Part shown: positions 45,055-54,010 of the stretch, in pieces
Layout of the letters: each line of letters begins with the position of its first letter
Numbering within the stretch: position 1 is the first letter of the stretch
Assembly: GCF_025146565.1 (NCBI RefSeq)
Contig: NZ_CP102258.1
Location: 2,574,001 to 2,638,000 of the forward strand
Source of the DNA: Bacteroides eggerthii
GTDB taxonomy: Bacteria > Bacteroidota > Bacteroidia > Bacteroidales > Bacteroidaceae
DNA length: 64,000 bases
Direction of reading: 5' to 3'
Translations under genes and position numbers: made by a program
Notes under the pieces: generated by a model
Told to the model about the DNA's origin: nothing
Seen by the model: only the letters and a program-made list of their open reading frames with translations
The model's database searches: none

Positions 45055-46163
45055 ATGAACTCAAGCAAACTGACAGTTATATCCAATTTGCGCCCATTTC
45101 TGTTGCTTTTGGTCATTATCAACCACTGTACACCTGTAAGGTTTACTAGTTATGTGAATGGGGGGGATTTTGAAATGCTCAATATGTTGCAAAACTTGTT
45201 CGGACATATATTGACCCCATCAGCTACCGGACTCTTTTTCCTTATTTCTGGCTTCTTGTATTTTTACCGAGTAGACCAGTTCACTTTAGATGTATACAAA
45301 GTCAAATCCAGCAAGCGAGTGAAGACTTTGGTTGTACCTTATTTGGTATGGTGTACCATTTCAGCTTCATACGAGTTTTTATATCAAGTATATCAATGGC
45401 ATGCTAACGGTTACCCCATAAGCTTCAATCTTTTGGAGTCACTGTGGTGTGCTGCCATTTATGGGGAGAGAAGAATCTGAATATTTTGGGCTGGTCAATG
45501 CCTATGTATGGTCCGGCAGACTTACCGCTATGGTTCCTGCGCGATCTTATTGTCGTATCTTTCTGTACTCCTATTATCTATTTGTTGCTCAGGTATCTGA
45601 AAGGATTGCTGGCCATTGGTATGATGTTACTATATGTAACACAGTTATGGACATCTGTTCCTGGTTTCAGCATACATGCATTTCTGTTCTTCACTTTGGG
45701 AGCTTATATGGCTGTTGATCAAAAGGAGTTTTGTCTGATAAATTCAGAGTCGCTCAATTGGCTTATTGTCTTCTTGGCTGTAGTATCTATTGCTATTGGA
45801 CTATATCAATATCCGCAGTCTCAGGAAGGGCTCAGATACATACAGCAGACAACAACTATATTAGTAGCAATAGCAATGGTATGGCTAGCAAAATCAATCA
45901 ATGAGAAATACTGTATTGTTATCCCTAACATCATTGATCAAAGCTCGTTCTTTGTATATGCCATACATGCATGCGGATTGTTTATTGCTCCTACTTCCAT
46001 TTGTCTCAAGCTTGAGCAATGCTCTTCTTTTCAGAACGAATGGTTACTATGCTTATTGTATTTGTTGAGTCCCTTTATGGTATATGGAATATCTGTAGTT
46101 TACTACTACGTACTAAATAAATTTTTTAAGCCCATAATGCCTGTTCTTACAGGTAACAGATAA
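45055..46163 (+). pseudogene. Acyltransferase family 3 gene, split by a frameshift
   Basis: The first part (to 45480) begins MNSSKLTVISNLRPFLLLLV and contains INHCTP, as in membrane O-acyltransferases. It ends early after YGERRI. The second part continues in another frame with GEKNLNILGWSMPMYGPADL and further membrane helices up to 46163. The break is at GGGGAGAGAAG (45463-45473), where loss of two bases or gain of one restores a protein of about 370 residues. It may be a phase-variable switch, a true mutation or a sequencing error. It would O-acetylate the capsule if intact. A G7 run lies at 45160-45166. Confidence 0.85.
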
Positions 46164-46167
46164 GGTT

Positions 46168-47157
46168 ATGTTTCAGAAGAAAAAAATCATTCTTTCATAC
46201 GACTACGAGTTATTCTTTGGCGATAGGTCAGGGACGGTTGTGAAGTCTTTGATAGAACCAACCAACCTCCTGCTCAATGCAATGGATTCTGTAGGCTTTA
46301 AGGGTAACTTCTTTGTAGATTGGCAGATGCTTAAGTATTTGAAAGAAGCAAATACTGAACGTACCTTGGCAGACTACCAACTCATCGTTGATCAACTCAA
46401 GGATATGGTTTGCCGAGGCCACCGTATTGAATTGCATATCCATCCTCATTGGGTAGATGCTAAATATAATGGCGATGGTACATGGGACTTTTTCGAGTTT
46501 CGTCACTATAGTCTCAATAGCTTCTCTGAGCAGGAGATTGTAGATATGTTTGTAGAAGGAACAAATCTGCTTACAAACATCGCACGTGAGGTTGATTCAG
46601 ATTACAAGATCGTTGCCTTCAGAGCAGGTGGATGGGCAGTACAACCTTTTGATAAATTGAAGAAAGGATTTCAAAAAGCGGGAATCAAGATTGATTCGTC
46701 CGTAGCACGAGGAGCATATGGTAAGAATAAGTATTCCTATTTTAATTTTATAGATTCTCCCGATGGTGAAATGTGGAGGTATGAAAATGATGTAATTATT
46801 CCTGATGATAAGGGGGAATTTATAGAGGTACCAATTTCTTCCTATCGAAGGACTATTGTCTATAGAGGATTAGACTGGATTAATAAGAAAGTTTTTAATG
46901 ATTTAAAGTGTATAACTGACGGTACTCACATAAGAGGTGACTATCAAGAGGAGGCAAAACCTGATAATTATGTTAATTATTCCAGATACACTTTTTCTCA
47001 AAGGTCAATCCCAACGATTTTGTTAGCTTTCTTTGTTAATAACAAAGATTTGATAACCTATATAGATCACCCTAAAGACTTGAGTTTGTCCACTCTGCAT
47101 GTAATAAAAATCTTATCAAAATATTCGAATACTGTAATGTATAAATCATTATTATAA
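46168..47157 (+). CDS. Polysaccharide deacetylase-like protein
   Basis: 329 residues with the NodB-homology fold. SYDYELFFGD carries the first Asp residues, NFFVDWQ follows, and HRIELHIHPHW gives the metal-binding His pair. FRAGGWAVQP is the next conserved block. No signal peptide is visible, so it may act on a cytoplasmic nucleotide or lipid-linked sugar. It follows the split acyltransferase by 4 bp. The sugar it deacetylates is unknown. Confidence 0.8.
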   Translation: MFQKKKIILSYDYELFFGDRSGTVVKSLIEPTNLLLNAMDSVGFKGNFFVDWQMLKYLKEANTERTLADYQLIVDQLKDMVCRGHRIELHIHPHWVDAKYNGDGTWDFFEFRHYSLNSFSEQEIVDMFVEGTNLLTNIAREVDSDYKIVAFRAGGWAVQPFDKLKKGFQKAGIKIDSSVARGAYGKNKYSYFNFIDSPDGEMWRYENDVIIPDDKGEFIEVPISSYRRTIVYRGLDWINKKVFNDLKCITDGTHIRGDYQEEAKPDNYVNYSRYTFSQRSIPTILLAFFVNNKDLITYIDHPKDLSLSTLHVIKILSKYSNTVMYKSLL

Positions 47158-47158
47158 A

Positions 47159-48355
47159 ATGCCTAAAGTATTAATAATTTTTTCAGGCGCGGGTCTTATC
47201 GTGCATTTGAATGAAGGAGCCAAACATAGATTGAACTGTTATATTAAATGTTATAAAGAGGCTGGTTATGAAGTTGATGTTTTATGTCTGTTCAAGGATC
47301 TTGGCTATTGGAAATCTCTGAAAAAATATGTAGATAATAGCGTGCACTGGACTTTTGTACCTTATCTGTTTCCAAGAGCAAAGAATAAAACTCTTGCTTT
47401 GTTTTTGCGTTACTATAAGTATTTAGTAGGATGGTTCTATTCTACAATTAAGCATTACGATGTGGTTCAGAGCGAGGTGGATGGTTTGCCCTTACGTTTC
47501 ATTGGTAACTCCTCTATGCGTATTACCGACTTCCATGGTGATGGTTATTACGAATATACCTCGAAGTATACACATAAGAAATGGTGTTCTAATAATTTTC
47601 TTTTCGACCAAGTTTGTTCTATTAAGTATTCTGATATTTGCATAACCGTATCCGAGAATCTTTGCAAACAGTTGGAAAAGAATACTGATACAAAGATTAC
47701 AACCAATTCGATTATTTCTTGTGGTGTTAATACTGAGTTGTACAATTGTAATGCTTATGAGGGTGATTTGATGAAATTGACAGAAAATAGAATCGTCCTT
47801 GGCTATTGCGGAGGTCTACAAGCTTGGCAGAACATTAATCTGATTGTAGATCTTGCTATCAAACTGTACAAACTGGATGATCGTATTTTCTTAGTAATCT
47901 ATACAGGTTTTGATATTCCTGCTAACTTGCAAAAGCAGCTTGATGGATTGGGTGCGGAGAACTATTGTATTAAAGGTCTGCTTCCAGCGGAAGTACCATC
48001 ACATTTGAAACTTCTAGATGCTGGTTTCCTTTTGCGGGATGATCTTGTACTAAACACAGTGTCTTCACCAACAAAGATATGTGAGTACCTTGCTGCAGGC
48101 GTTCCAATGATTTGTACTGAGTATTCAGGAGATTATGCTCGTAGTGTACGCCATGGTAAGGAAGGTTTTATATTAAAGAACCATCCGAATTATGATTCTT
48201 ACACAATTATAGAACTGCTCAGCTACCTTAAAGGAGTTAAGACAGATCGGGCTAATTATAAAAAAATGTGTGAGATGGCAGCATCGAAGCGTACTTTCAA
48301 ATCTGAATTCTCTTTACTTGATCAATTTATCCGAAAGGAATTAAAGAATGTTTAA
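47159..48355 (+). CDS. Glycosyltransferase, GT4/GT1-like GT-B fold
   Basis: 398 residues. The C-terminal half has the usual donor-site pattern: LGYCGGLQAWQNINLIVDLA, then IKGLLPAEVPSHLKLLDAGFLLRDD and SSPTKICEYLAAGVPMICTE. The N-terminus (MPKVLIIFSGAGLIVHLNEG) is the first Rossmann strand. It is expected to be cytoplasmic and add one sugar of the repeat unit. Its last codons overlap the next gene by 8 bp. Donor and acceptor cannot be predicted. Confidence 0.87.
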   Translation: MPKVLIIFSGAGLIVHLNEGAKHRLNCYIKCYKEAGYEVDVLCLFKDLGYWKSLKKYVDNSVHWTFVPYLFPRAKNKTLALFLRYYKYLVGWFYSTIKHYDVVQSEVDGLPLRFIGNSSMRITDFHGDGYYEYTSKYTHKKWCSNNFLFDQVCSIKYSDICITVSENLCKQLEKNTDTKITTNSIISCGVNTELYNCNAYEGDLMKLTENRIVLGYCGGLQAWQNINLIVDLAIKLYKLDDRIFLVIYTGFDIPANLQKQLDGLGAENYCIKGLLPAEVPSHLKLLDAGFLLRDDLVLNTVSSPTKICEYLAAGVPMICTEYSGDYARSVRHGKEGFILKNHPNYDSYTIIELLSYLKGVKTDRANYKKMCEMAASKRTFKSEFSLLDQFIRKELKNV

Positions 48356-49259
48356 TCTATACATTAATAATTTCAGTATTAGCATAAACAAGCTAAAAGC
48401 AGAGGATTTTGGGGAAAGTCAAGGTACTCTAATTAAGAAGTTCGAGTCTGATACCGATTTATTTAAGATAGAGCCAATCATTTTTCTTGCAGATCCTTTC
48501 CTGTTTTCATACAATGGGAGATTATATCTGTTTTATGAGAGACAAGACAGATGGTATGGTGTTGGTTATATTTGCATGCGTTTTACTGATGATATGCAGG
48601 TATGGTCAGATGAGGTAGATGTATTAAAGGAGGCTTTTCACTTGTCTTTCCCGTATGTTTTTGAGGATAATGGTAAAGTGTATATGTTGCCAGAAGCTGG
48701 ATATAGTGGAACAATCCGCCTGTATGAAGCTTGTAATGACAATCTGAGTAAATGGAAATTGGCTAAGGTTATTATCGACGAGAAACGTCAGTGGGTGGAT
48801 TCCTCTATCATCAAAAATGGGGCAAAGTACTATCTGTTTACATCTGTTAAAGAAAAGGAAAATTTCAATCAGCATCTATTTGTCTCTGATTCACTTGACG
48901 GCCCATATAAAGAGCACCCCAAGTCTCCGATTTATACAGGTAATGATTATGGCCGAAACGGAGGTGCTGTATTCTCTTTCAATGATAAGTTGTATCGCCC
49001 TGCCCAGATTTGTGTTTCAAGTTATGGAGAAGACATCACTTTGATGCAAATAGACCAATTGACTGCTGAAAAATACTCCGAGCACGTTTACAAGGATCGC
49101 ATTTACAGTACAGTATTCTCTAATTATAATTTCGGTGGTCATCAGTTCAATATTATTAGTCATAATAAAGAATTGCTTATGACTATTGATTATCGAGTAA
49201 AGAACTATAATGTAATCGAATTGATAAGAAGAATCAAACGAAACTTTTTCAACCGATAA
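48348..49259 (+). CDS. Five-bladed beta-propeller protein of capsule loci
   Basis: 303 residues with repeated blades: FLADPFLFSYNGRLYLFYE, FPYVFEDNGKVYMLPEA, WVDSSIIKNGAKYYLFTS, GGAVFSFNDKLYRPAQ and FGGHQFNIISHNKELLMTIDY. The layout is that of glycoside hydrolase family 43-like propellers. It is closest to the N-terminal domain of glucosamine inositolphosphorylceramide transferase-type proteins found in many bacterial capsule clusters. No signal peptide is visible, so it acts in the cytoplasm. Its role is not established; a sugar-modifying or acyl-transfer partner of the next gene is possible. Confidence 0.65.
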   Translation: MFNLYINNFSISINKLKAEDFGESQGTLIKKFESDTDLFKIEPIIFLADPFLFSYNGRLYLFYERQDRWYGVGYICMRFTDDMQVWSDEVDVLKEAFHLSFPYVFEDNGKVYMLPEAGYSGTIRLYEACNDNLSKWKLAKVIIDEKRQWVDSSIIKNGAKYYLFTSVKEKENFNQHLFVSDSLDGPYKEHPKSPIYTGNDYGRNGGAVFSFNDKLYRPAQICVSSYGEDITLMQIDQLTAEKYSEHVYKDRIYSTVFSNYNFGGHQFNIISHNKELLMTIDYRVKNYNVIELIRRIKRNFFNR

Positions 49260-49260
49260 T

Positions 49261-50313
49261 ATGGAGTATACAATAAAGTTATATACAGAGGAGTATTTTG
49301 AGCAATGTGCCGAGATAGAACGCTATTTGTGGAAAGAAGACTTCGAAGGTAGAAAAATGCGCTTTGATTGGACTTATCACAAGAATCCAAACTATAATAA
49401 GTCCCTTAGTGTCATTGCGGTTACTCCAGACAATGAAGTCGTCGGATTCCGAGGTATCTTTCTAAACAAGTTCATAATAGGAGGAAAAAGTGAGGTGGTT
49501 GCACAAATCTGCGATACTGTCATTGTACCAAGTGCCAGAAAACAGGGGCTCTTTTCAAAGATGAATCGTTTTTCCATAGATGCGTTACGGAAAGAAGGTA
49601 TAAAGTTAATTCTTGATACTGGTCCGTCTTGGATACCATATTATGGAAATAAGAAGATTGGTTTTGCTGACCTTATGTCTCTTCGCCACATGTACGATTT
49701 TTCATGGGGACGTATTCTGAAGAAAAGGCTTTTGGGTTCTCAGGAAAACTTTCACAATATAAATAATATTGAATTTGTAAAGAACAGCATTAAATACAAA
49801 ATTACAGATTCGTTGTCGGACAAGGAAATTCAGTCCATTTGTGCCTTAGACAGGTTGGGCTCAATACACTCGTTTGTTGATCCAGATAATCTGAAATGGC
49901 GCATGACAAGAACTAACAAGTTTTACCGATTTGTGCAAGCGTTTGATGCTAATGATGTGCTATTATCTTTCTTGATGCTGTCAAGTATAGACTTGAAAGA
50001 CTTCAATCTTGGGCTTGTTTTATATTCAGATAGAAATTATGTAAAAAAATCATACCGTTTCTTCAGAGAATATTGTAAACCGATAGAGGTCCTTGTTTGG
50101 AAACCAGAGGGGGATGCGAACGAATCAAAACTCCTAAGAAAGTTAGGTTTCCATACGATTCCGTTTTTACATTGTATAAGAAAAACTCCACCAGCTCTCA
50201 TTTATTCACTACAATACGATAGAGTAGGTGAAATCAATTGGGAAATAAACGGAATCAATGTTCTCGAAGCAAATAGCTGGAATTTAAGGAAGTTGGATTT
50301 GGATAGTTTTTAA
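49261..50313 (+). CDS. GNAT-fold acyltransferase
   Basis: 350 residues. The N-terminal half resembles a GNAT acetyltransferase: YTIKLYTEEYFEQCAEIERYLW, then VVGFRGIFLNKF and the acetyl-CoA loop region VPSARKQGLFSKMNRFSID. The C-terminal 150 residues are a second GNAT-like or unrelated domain. It starts 1 bp after the propeller gene, so the two are probably cotranslated. It may acylate an amino sugar or an amino acid of the capsule repeat. Confidence 0.72.
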   Translation: MEYTIKLYTEEYFEQCAEIERYLWKEDFEGRKMRFDWTYHKNPNYNKSLSVIAVTPDNEVVGFRGIFLNKFIIGGKSEVVAQICDTVIVPSARKQGLFSKMNRFSIDALRKEGIKLILDTGPSWIPYYGNKKIGFADLMSLRHMYDFSWGRILKKRLLGSQENFHNINNIEFVKNSIKYKITDSLSDKEIQSICALDRLGSIHSFVDPDNLKWRMTRTNKFYRFVQAFDANDVLLSFLMLSSIDLKDFNLGLVLYSDRNYVKKSYRFFREYCKPIEVLVWKPEGDANESKLLRKLGFHTIPFLHCIRKTPPALIYSLQYDRVGEINWEINGINVLEANSWNLRKLDLDSF

Positions 50314-50316
50314 TTT

Positions 50317-51663
50317 ATGAATTCAATATCCTCAATAAGGTTTATGAACTCTCGATTTTTGGGAGTTTCGTATATCTTTCTTTTAATTGCTTGTTTGATA
50401 TTGTCTGGACAGAAGCTTGTACCTGATGTAGGTGTTTTGTCTATGCAGATTATGATGGTAATGATCAGCTTGTTTGTTTTATCAATTAGTCAGAAAACAA
50501 CTAGAGGCAGTCTTTTATTCATAATATTTTCTGCACATTTTATAATGAGTGTAGTCATCCGTTTGTTTTATATCGAACATTGGAATGACCCTCTTGGGCC
50601 AATTCCTATGGATGCCTTGGACTATCATATGGACGCACTCAAGGCTAGCAGATATTCGCTATCAGATTTCATGAATTTTTGTATAGAAGATCATGATTTG
50701 GATGATTCGGGATTTGCATATATCTTGTATTTTATCTATAGAATGTTTGGAAATGATTTTGGCATACATGTGGCACTTTTGGCAAATAGTGTAGCCGTCA
50801 CCATGTTGTGTAATTATACTTATAAAATTGCTAACTACTATATTAGTTCTGAATATTCCAAACTAGTGATTGCTATTTTGGGTACGTTATCCTATTCGGT
50901 TGTGACCTCTGCAAATGGTCTTAAGGAAAATTTCTTTACTTTATTTGTTGTCGGTGCAATCTATTATTCTATTCGTTACTATACAATAAAGAATATTGGT
51001 AATTTGTTGATGTTGATTCTTTTTTCTGCATTGACTGTATTATTCCGATTGGCATTCTTACCAATGTTGATTCTTGCAATTGTGTCAGTAAGGTTTGCGA
51101 AATATGTAAAACTTAACTTAAGGAACGTATTTATATTAGTATTGTTGTTTGGTGTTTGTATATATATTGGGACACAACTTACTGCTTATCTATTAGCAAT
51201 GAGAGGTTTATCGGAAAATGTGTTTAATGATATGCATGCTATGCACTATGCCGATTCTAACTTGGGAGGAATTTTATCTATGATAGCAAACAGTTTGTTC
51301 GCATTTGTAGGACCGATTCCTTCATTTGTTTCAACTGCCGATAAAATTTCTTATATTACAATGCCAAATTTTACGGTCTTCATATCCATCCTTTGGGGAT
51401 CGCTTTTCATAGGAGGGTTTATCAAGGCAATTAATAGGAGAGATCATGTTTTTGTTATACTATCGACCATATTGCTTAACAGTATGATGGTTTTAATGAT
51501 GTCTTTTTCTTTCAATTTCAGATATCGTTATATCGTATTTCCGTTTATAATGATTTTGACAGCTTATGGAATTCAGAACATAGAGGAAAAGGAACTTAAG
51601 TTTCATAAGGTATATATTGCTGGTATAATGACAATGATATTTTTTTATAATGTTGCTTTTTAG
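50317..51663 (+). CDS. wzy: Putative capsule polymerase (Wzy-like membrane protein)
   Basis: 448 residues with about eleven or twelve hydrophobic helices and a large periplasmic loop between early helices (RLFYIEHWNDPLGPIPMDALDYH). The motif LDYHMDALKAS resembles the Asp/His loop of EpsG/Wzy-type proteins. It is the only candidate polymerase in the locus. Wzy proteins have little sequence identity, so the call rests on topology and position beside Wzx and glycosyltransferase genes. Confidence 0.68.
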   Translation: MNSISSIRFMNSRFLGVSYIFLLIACLILSGQKLVPDVGVLSMQIMMVMISLFVLSISQKTTRGSLLFIIFSAHFIMSVVIRLFYIEHWNDPLGPIPMDALDYHMDALKASRYSLSDFMNFCIEDHDLDDSGFAYILYFIYRMFGNDFGIHVALLANSVAVTMLCNYTYKIANYYISSEYSKLVIAILGTLSYSVVTSANGLKENFFTLFVVGAIYYSIRYYTIKNIGNLLMLILFSALTVLFRLAFLPMLILAIVSVRFAKYVKLNLRNVFILVLLFGVCIYIGTQLTAYLLAMRGLSENVFNDMHAMHYADSNLGGILSMIANSLFAFVGPIPSFVSTADKISYITMPNFTVFISILWGSLFIGGFIKAINRRDHVFVILSTILLNSMMVLMMSFSFNFRYRYIVFPFIMILTAYGIQNIEEKELKFHKVYIAGIMTMIFFYNVAF

Positions 51664-51675
51664 GAGAGCATATCT

Positions 51676-52659
51676 ATGAACGTTTTGATAGTTACAAATG
51701 TCTATCCGACCAAGGAGCATCCTTATCATGGTATTTTTGTTTATGAACAAGTGCAGGCCATTAAACGATTGCATCCAGATGTAAATTTTGTTGTGTATTA
51801 TATCAATGGTTTCGGTGATAAGTGGCAATACATGAAGTCGATACTTGGTGTTGCAAAGAAAATAAATAAAGGTAATTACGATTTAGTGCATATTCACTAT
51901 GGATTGGCAGGAATGTATCATCTTAATCCTTTTTTAAAGCATTTGCCAACGATTACCACATTCCATGGAAGCGATATACAGCCCAAAGGTGGTAATGGAA
52001 AATTATCGGTTTTTGTGTCGAGAATTGCAGCAAAGCATTCTGATGTAGCCGTTATCCTGAATGATGATATGGAGTCTTTGGTCAAACCTTATTGTTCAAA
52101 GATTTATATGGTACCATGTGCTGTAAATTTGCAAACTTTCAAACCATTAGAAAAGACGGAGGTTCATGATAAGGTGCAGATTGTATTTCCAAGTAATCAT
52201 GAGCGTCAGGTAAAGAATTATTCTCTTTTTTGTGAAACGCTTGAGATTCTGAAGCAGAAGTATAATATTGATGCAGAGGAACGTGAACTGAAGAATATGA
52301 CTCGTCAGCAAATAGCACAATTGTATTCAAACAGTGATTTGCTGCTAATGACATCGAAGTCTGAAGGTTCCCCTCAAGCTGTAAAAGAAGCTATGTGTTG
52401 CAATCTTCCTTGTGTATCAACTCCAGTTGGCGATGTAAAGGTATTGCTTGAAGGGGTAAAGGATAGTTTTGTTTCAAAAGAACACAATGCAGAGGAACTT
52501 GCTCAGTTGGTTGCAGAATCGATTTTGCATAAGAAAAATGGTTTGTTGGGAAGAGACAAAATAATCCAACTGCAATTGGATGAGGATTCGGTTGCAAATA
52601 AAATTTATGACTTGTATCGTTCAGTAATTGGTGTTAAAAATAATGTCAAAACTAACTAA
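51676..52659 (+). CDS. Glycosyltransferase family 4 protein
   Basis: 327 residues, a short GT-B enzyme. N-terminal domain: MNVLIVTNVYPTKEHPYHGIFVYEQV, HIHYGLAG and TFHGSDIQPK. C-terminal donor domain: SNHERQVKNY, YSNSDLLLMTSKSEGSPQAVKEAM and CNLPCVSTPVGDVKVLLEG. It adds a sugar to the growing repeat unit at the inner face of the membrane. It lies 12 bp after wzy and overlaps the start of the Alg14-like gene. Confidence 0.88.
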   Translation: MNVLIVTNVYPTKEHPYHGIFVYEQVQAIKRLHPDVNFVVYYINGFGDKWQYMKSILGVAKKINKGNYDLVHIHYGLAGMYHLNPFLKHLPTITTFHGSDIQPKGGNGKLSVFVSRIAAKHSDVAVILNDDMESLVKPYCSKIYMVPCAVNLQTFKPLEKTEVHDKVQIVFPSNHERQVKNYSLFCETLEILKQKYNIDAEERELKNMTRQQIAQLYSNSDLLLMTSKSEGSPQAVKEAMCCNLPCVSTPVGDVKVLLEGVKDSFVSKEHNAEELAQLVAESILHKKNGLLGRDKIIQLQLDEDSVANKIYDLYRSVIGVKNNVKTN

Positions 52660-53158
52660 TACCGTAATGTTCGCTTGTAACCAAGGTGGACATTTCAGCC
52701 AGATGATGGCAATGAAAGAATTGTTCGGTAAGTATGAGTCTGTATTGGTGACAGACAATGTGCGAGCAACCAAGGAAATGCTAACTTTGAAGAATATTGG
52801 ACATATTGAAATTATAGAGGGTGAGTCTTCACGACGTAAGGAAGTGAAGGACAACGAGAGCGGTAGTCGGTGGTCATTTTTGGCTGTGTACTTTCAGATG
52901 TTTTTTGCCAGTCGAAAGATATGGAAACAGTATCGTCCCAAGGTGATTATCTCCACCGGCAGTAATATTGCCGTATCTCTGTTTATTATTGGCAAACTCC
53001 ATGGTAGCAAAATTATTTTTATTGAAACTCGTGCCAAGGTGTATGCACGCTCGATGACTGGATTTTTGGTGTATAAGATGGCCGACCAAATCTTTGTGCA
53101 GTGGCCAGAGATGCTTAAATTCTATCCCGGAGCAAAGTATTGTGGGACATTAGTATAA
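52643..53158 (+). CDS. Alg14/PssD-like glycosyltransferase subunit
   Basis: Membrane-anchoring half of a two-part glycosyltransferase. The start is placed at the ATG at 52643 (MSKLTNTVMFACNQGGHFSQM, 171 residues); the longer frame begins only with TTG. The glycine motif GGHFSQM and STGSNIAVSLFIIGKLHGSKIIFIET are typical. The ATG lies inside the end of the preceding glycosyltransferase frame. It works with the next gene, as Alg14 does with Alg13, and would bind the lipid-linked acceptor. Confidence 0.88.
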   Translation: MSKLTNTVMFACNQGGHFSQMMAMKELFGKYESVLVTDNVRATKEMLTLKNIGHIEIIEGESSRRKEVKDNESGSRWSFLAVYFQMFFASRKIWKQYRPKVIISTGSNIAVSLFIIGKLHGSKIIFIETRAKVYARSMTGFLVYKMADQIFVQWPEMLKFYPGAKYCGTLV

Positions 53159-53168
53159 ACACACAATT

Positions 53169-53657
53169 ATGGTATTTATAACATTAGGGACACAAGGCAA
53201 TCAGTTTCCTCGCTGTTTGCAGATGGTGGAGGAACTCATAGATACATTACATCCTGCTCACGAATTTATAGTTCAATTGGGTAATACACATTATACCTCT
53301 GACACCATTAAATGTTTGGAATATGTGGCCGAGAATGAGTTTAAGGAGTACATAGCAAAAGCTGATGTGGTGATCAGTCATGCTGGTAGTGGCGCTTTAT
53401 TTAGTGCCATACAGAAAGGGAAGAAGTGTATAGCAGTAGCTCGTTTAAAGAAATATAATGAGATGCTGAACGACCACCAAACAGAACTTGTTCGCAAACT
53501 TTCTCAGGAGGGGTACATACTGGATGGAACCTATTCTATTGTGGATGCTTGGGAAAAGTTAGACGATTTTACTCCTCGTGAAAATGATTTCACATGCGGG
53601 ATACCTAGTGAAGTGGAGAAGTTGCTCAATAAATGGGGCGTAGAACTCAAGATGTAA
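53169..53657 (+). CDS. Alg13/PssE-like glycosyltransferase catalytic subunit
   Basis: 162 residues, GT28 C-terminal domain. It has MVFITLGTQGNQFPR at the N-terminus and VVISHAGSGALFSAIQKGKKCIAV, the donor-binding motif with HAGSG. It follows the Alg14-like gene after 10 bp. Together they would transfer a sugar from a UDP donor to a lipid-linked acceptor, as PssD/PssE do for glucuronate. With ugd in the operon, UDP-glucuronate is a plausible donor, but this is inference. Confidence 0.88.
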   Translation: MVFITLGTQGNQFPRCLQMVEELIDTLHPAHEFIVQLGNTHYTSDTIKCLEYVAENEFKEYIAKADVVISHAGSGALFSAIQKGKKCIAVARLKKYNEMLNDHQTELVRKLSQEGYILDGTYSIVDAWEKLDDFTPRENDFTCGIPSEVEKLLNKWGVELKM

Positions 53658-54010
53658 ATGACGAAATTGTTTTCCTATAGGAAGACTAGTTAATCAACCG
53701 TATCGATTATGAGAATTTATGACCGGTGATCATCGGAATTGCTAATAATAAACACTAAAAGATAATCCGACTTTTGACAAGATTTATAAGGAATACGCTT
53801 AAATACGGTTTTCTATATGAGACACGTCAAAATTGGACGCTAACAACTTATCATTAAAGCCTGAAGATAAGGCTCGTTTATTATTCTTTATCAATGAATG
53901 AAAGTTAAATCCAATTATTTACTATATCTGTAAATCATAATAAATGAGCTGTTTATAGTTCTATGCGGAAAATAGATAGTTATAATTGAATAAGTGAAAA
54001 ATAAAATACA
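53658..54010. other. 353-bp spacer in the capsule operon
   Basis: No full gene. A reading ending at about 53901 gives KLDANNLSLKPEDKARLLFF and may be the tail of a lost gene, but I cannot name its family. The rest is AT-rich with stops in all frames. No strong hairpin terminator or consensus promoter is evident, so the last gene group is probably cotranscribed. Confidence 0.45.
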
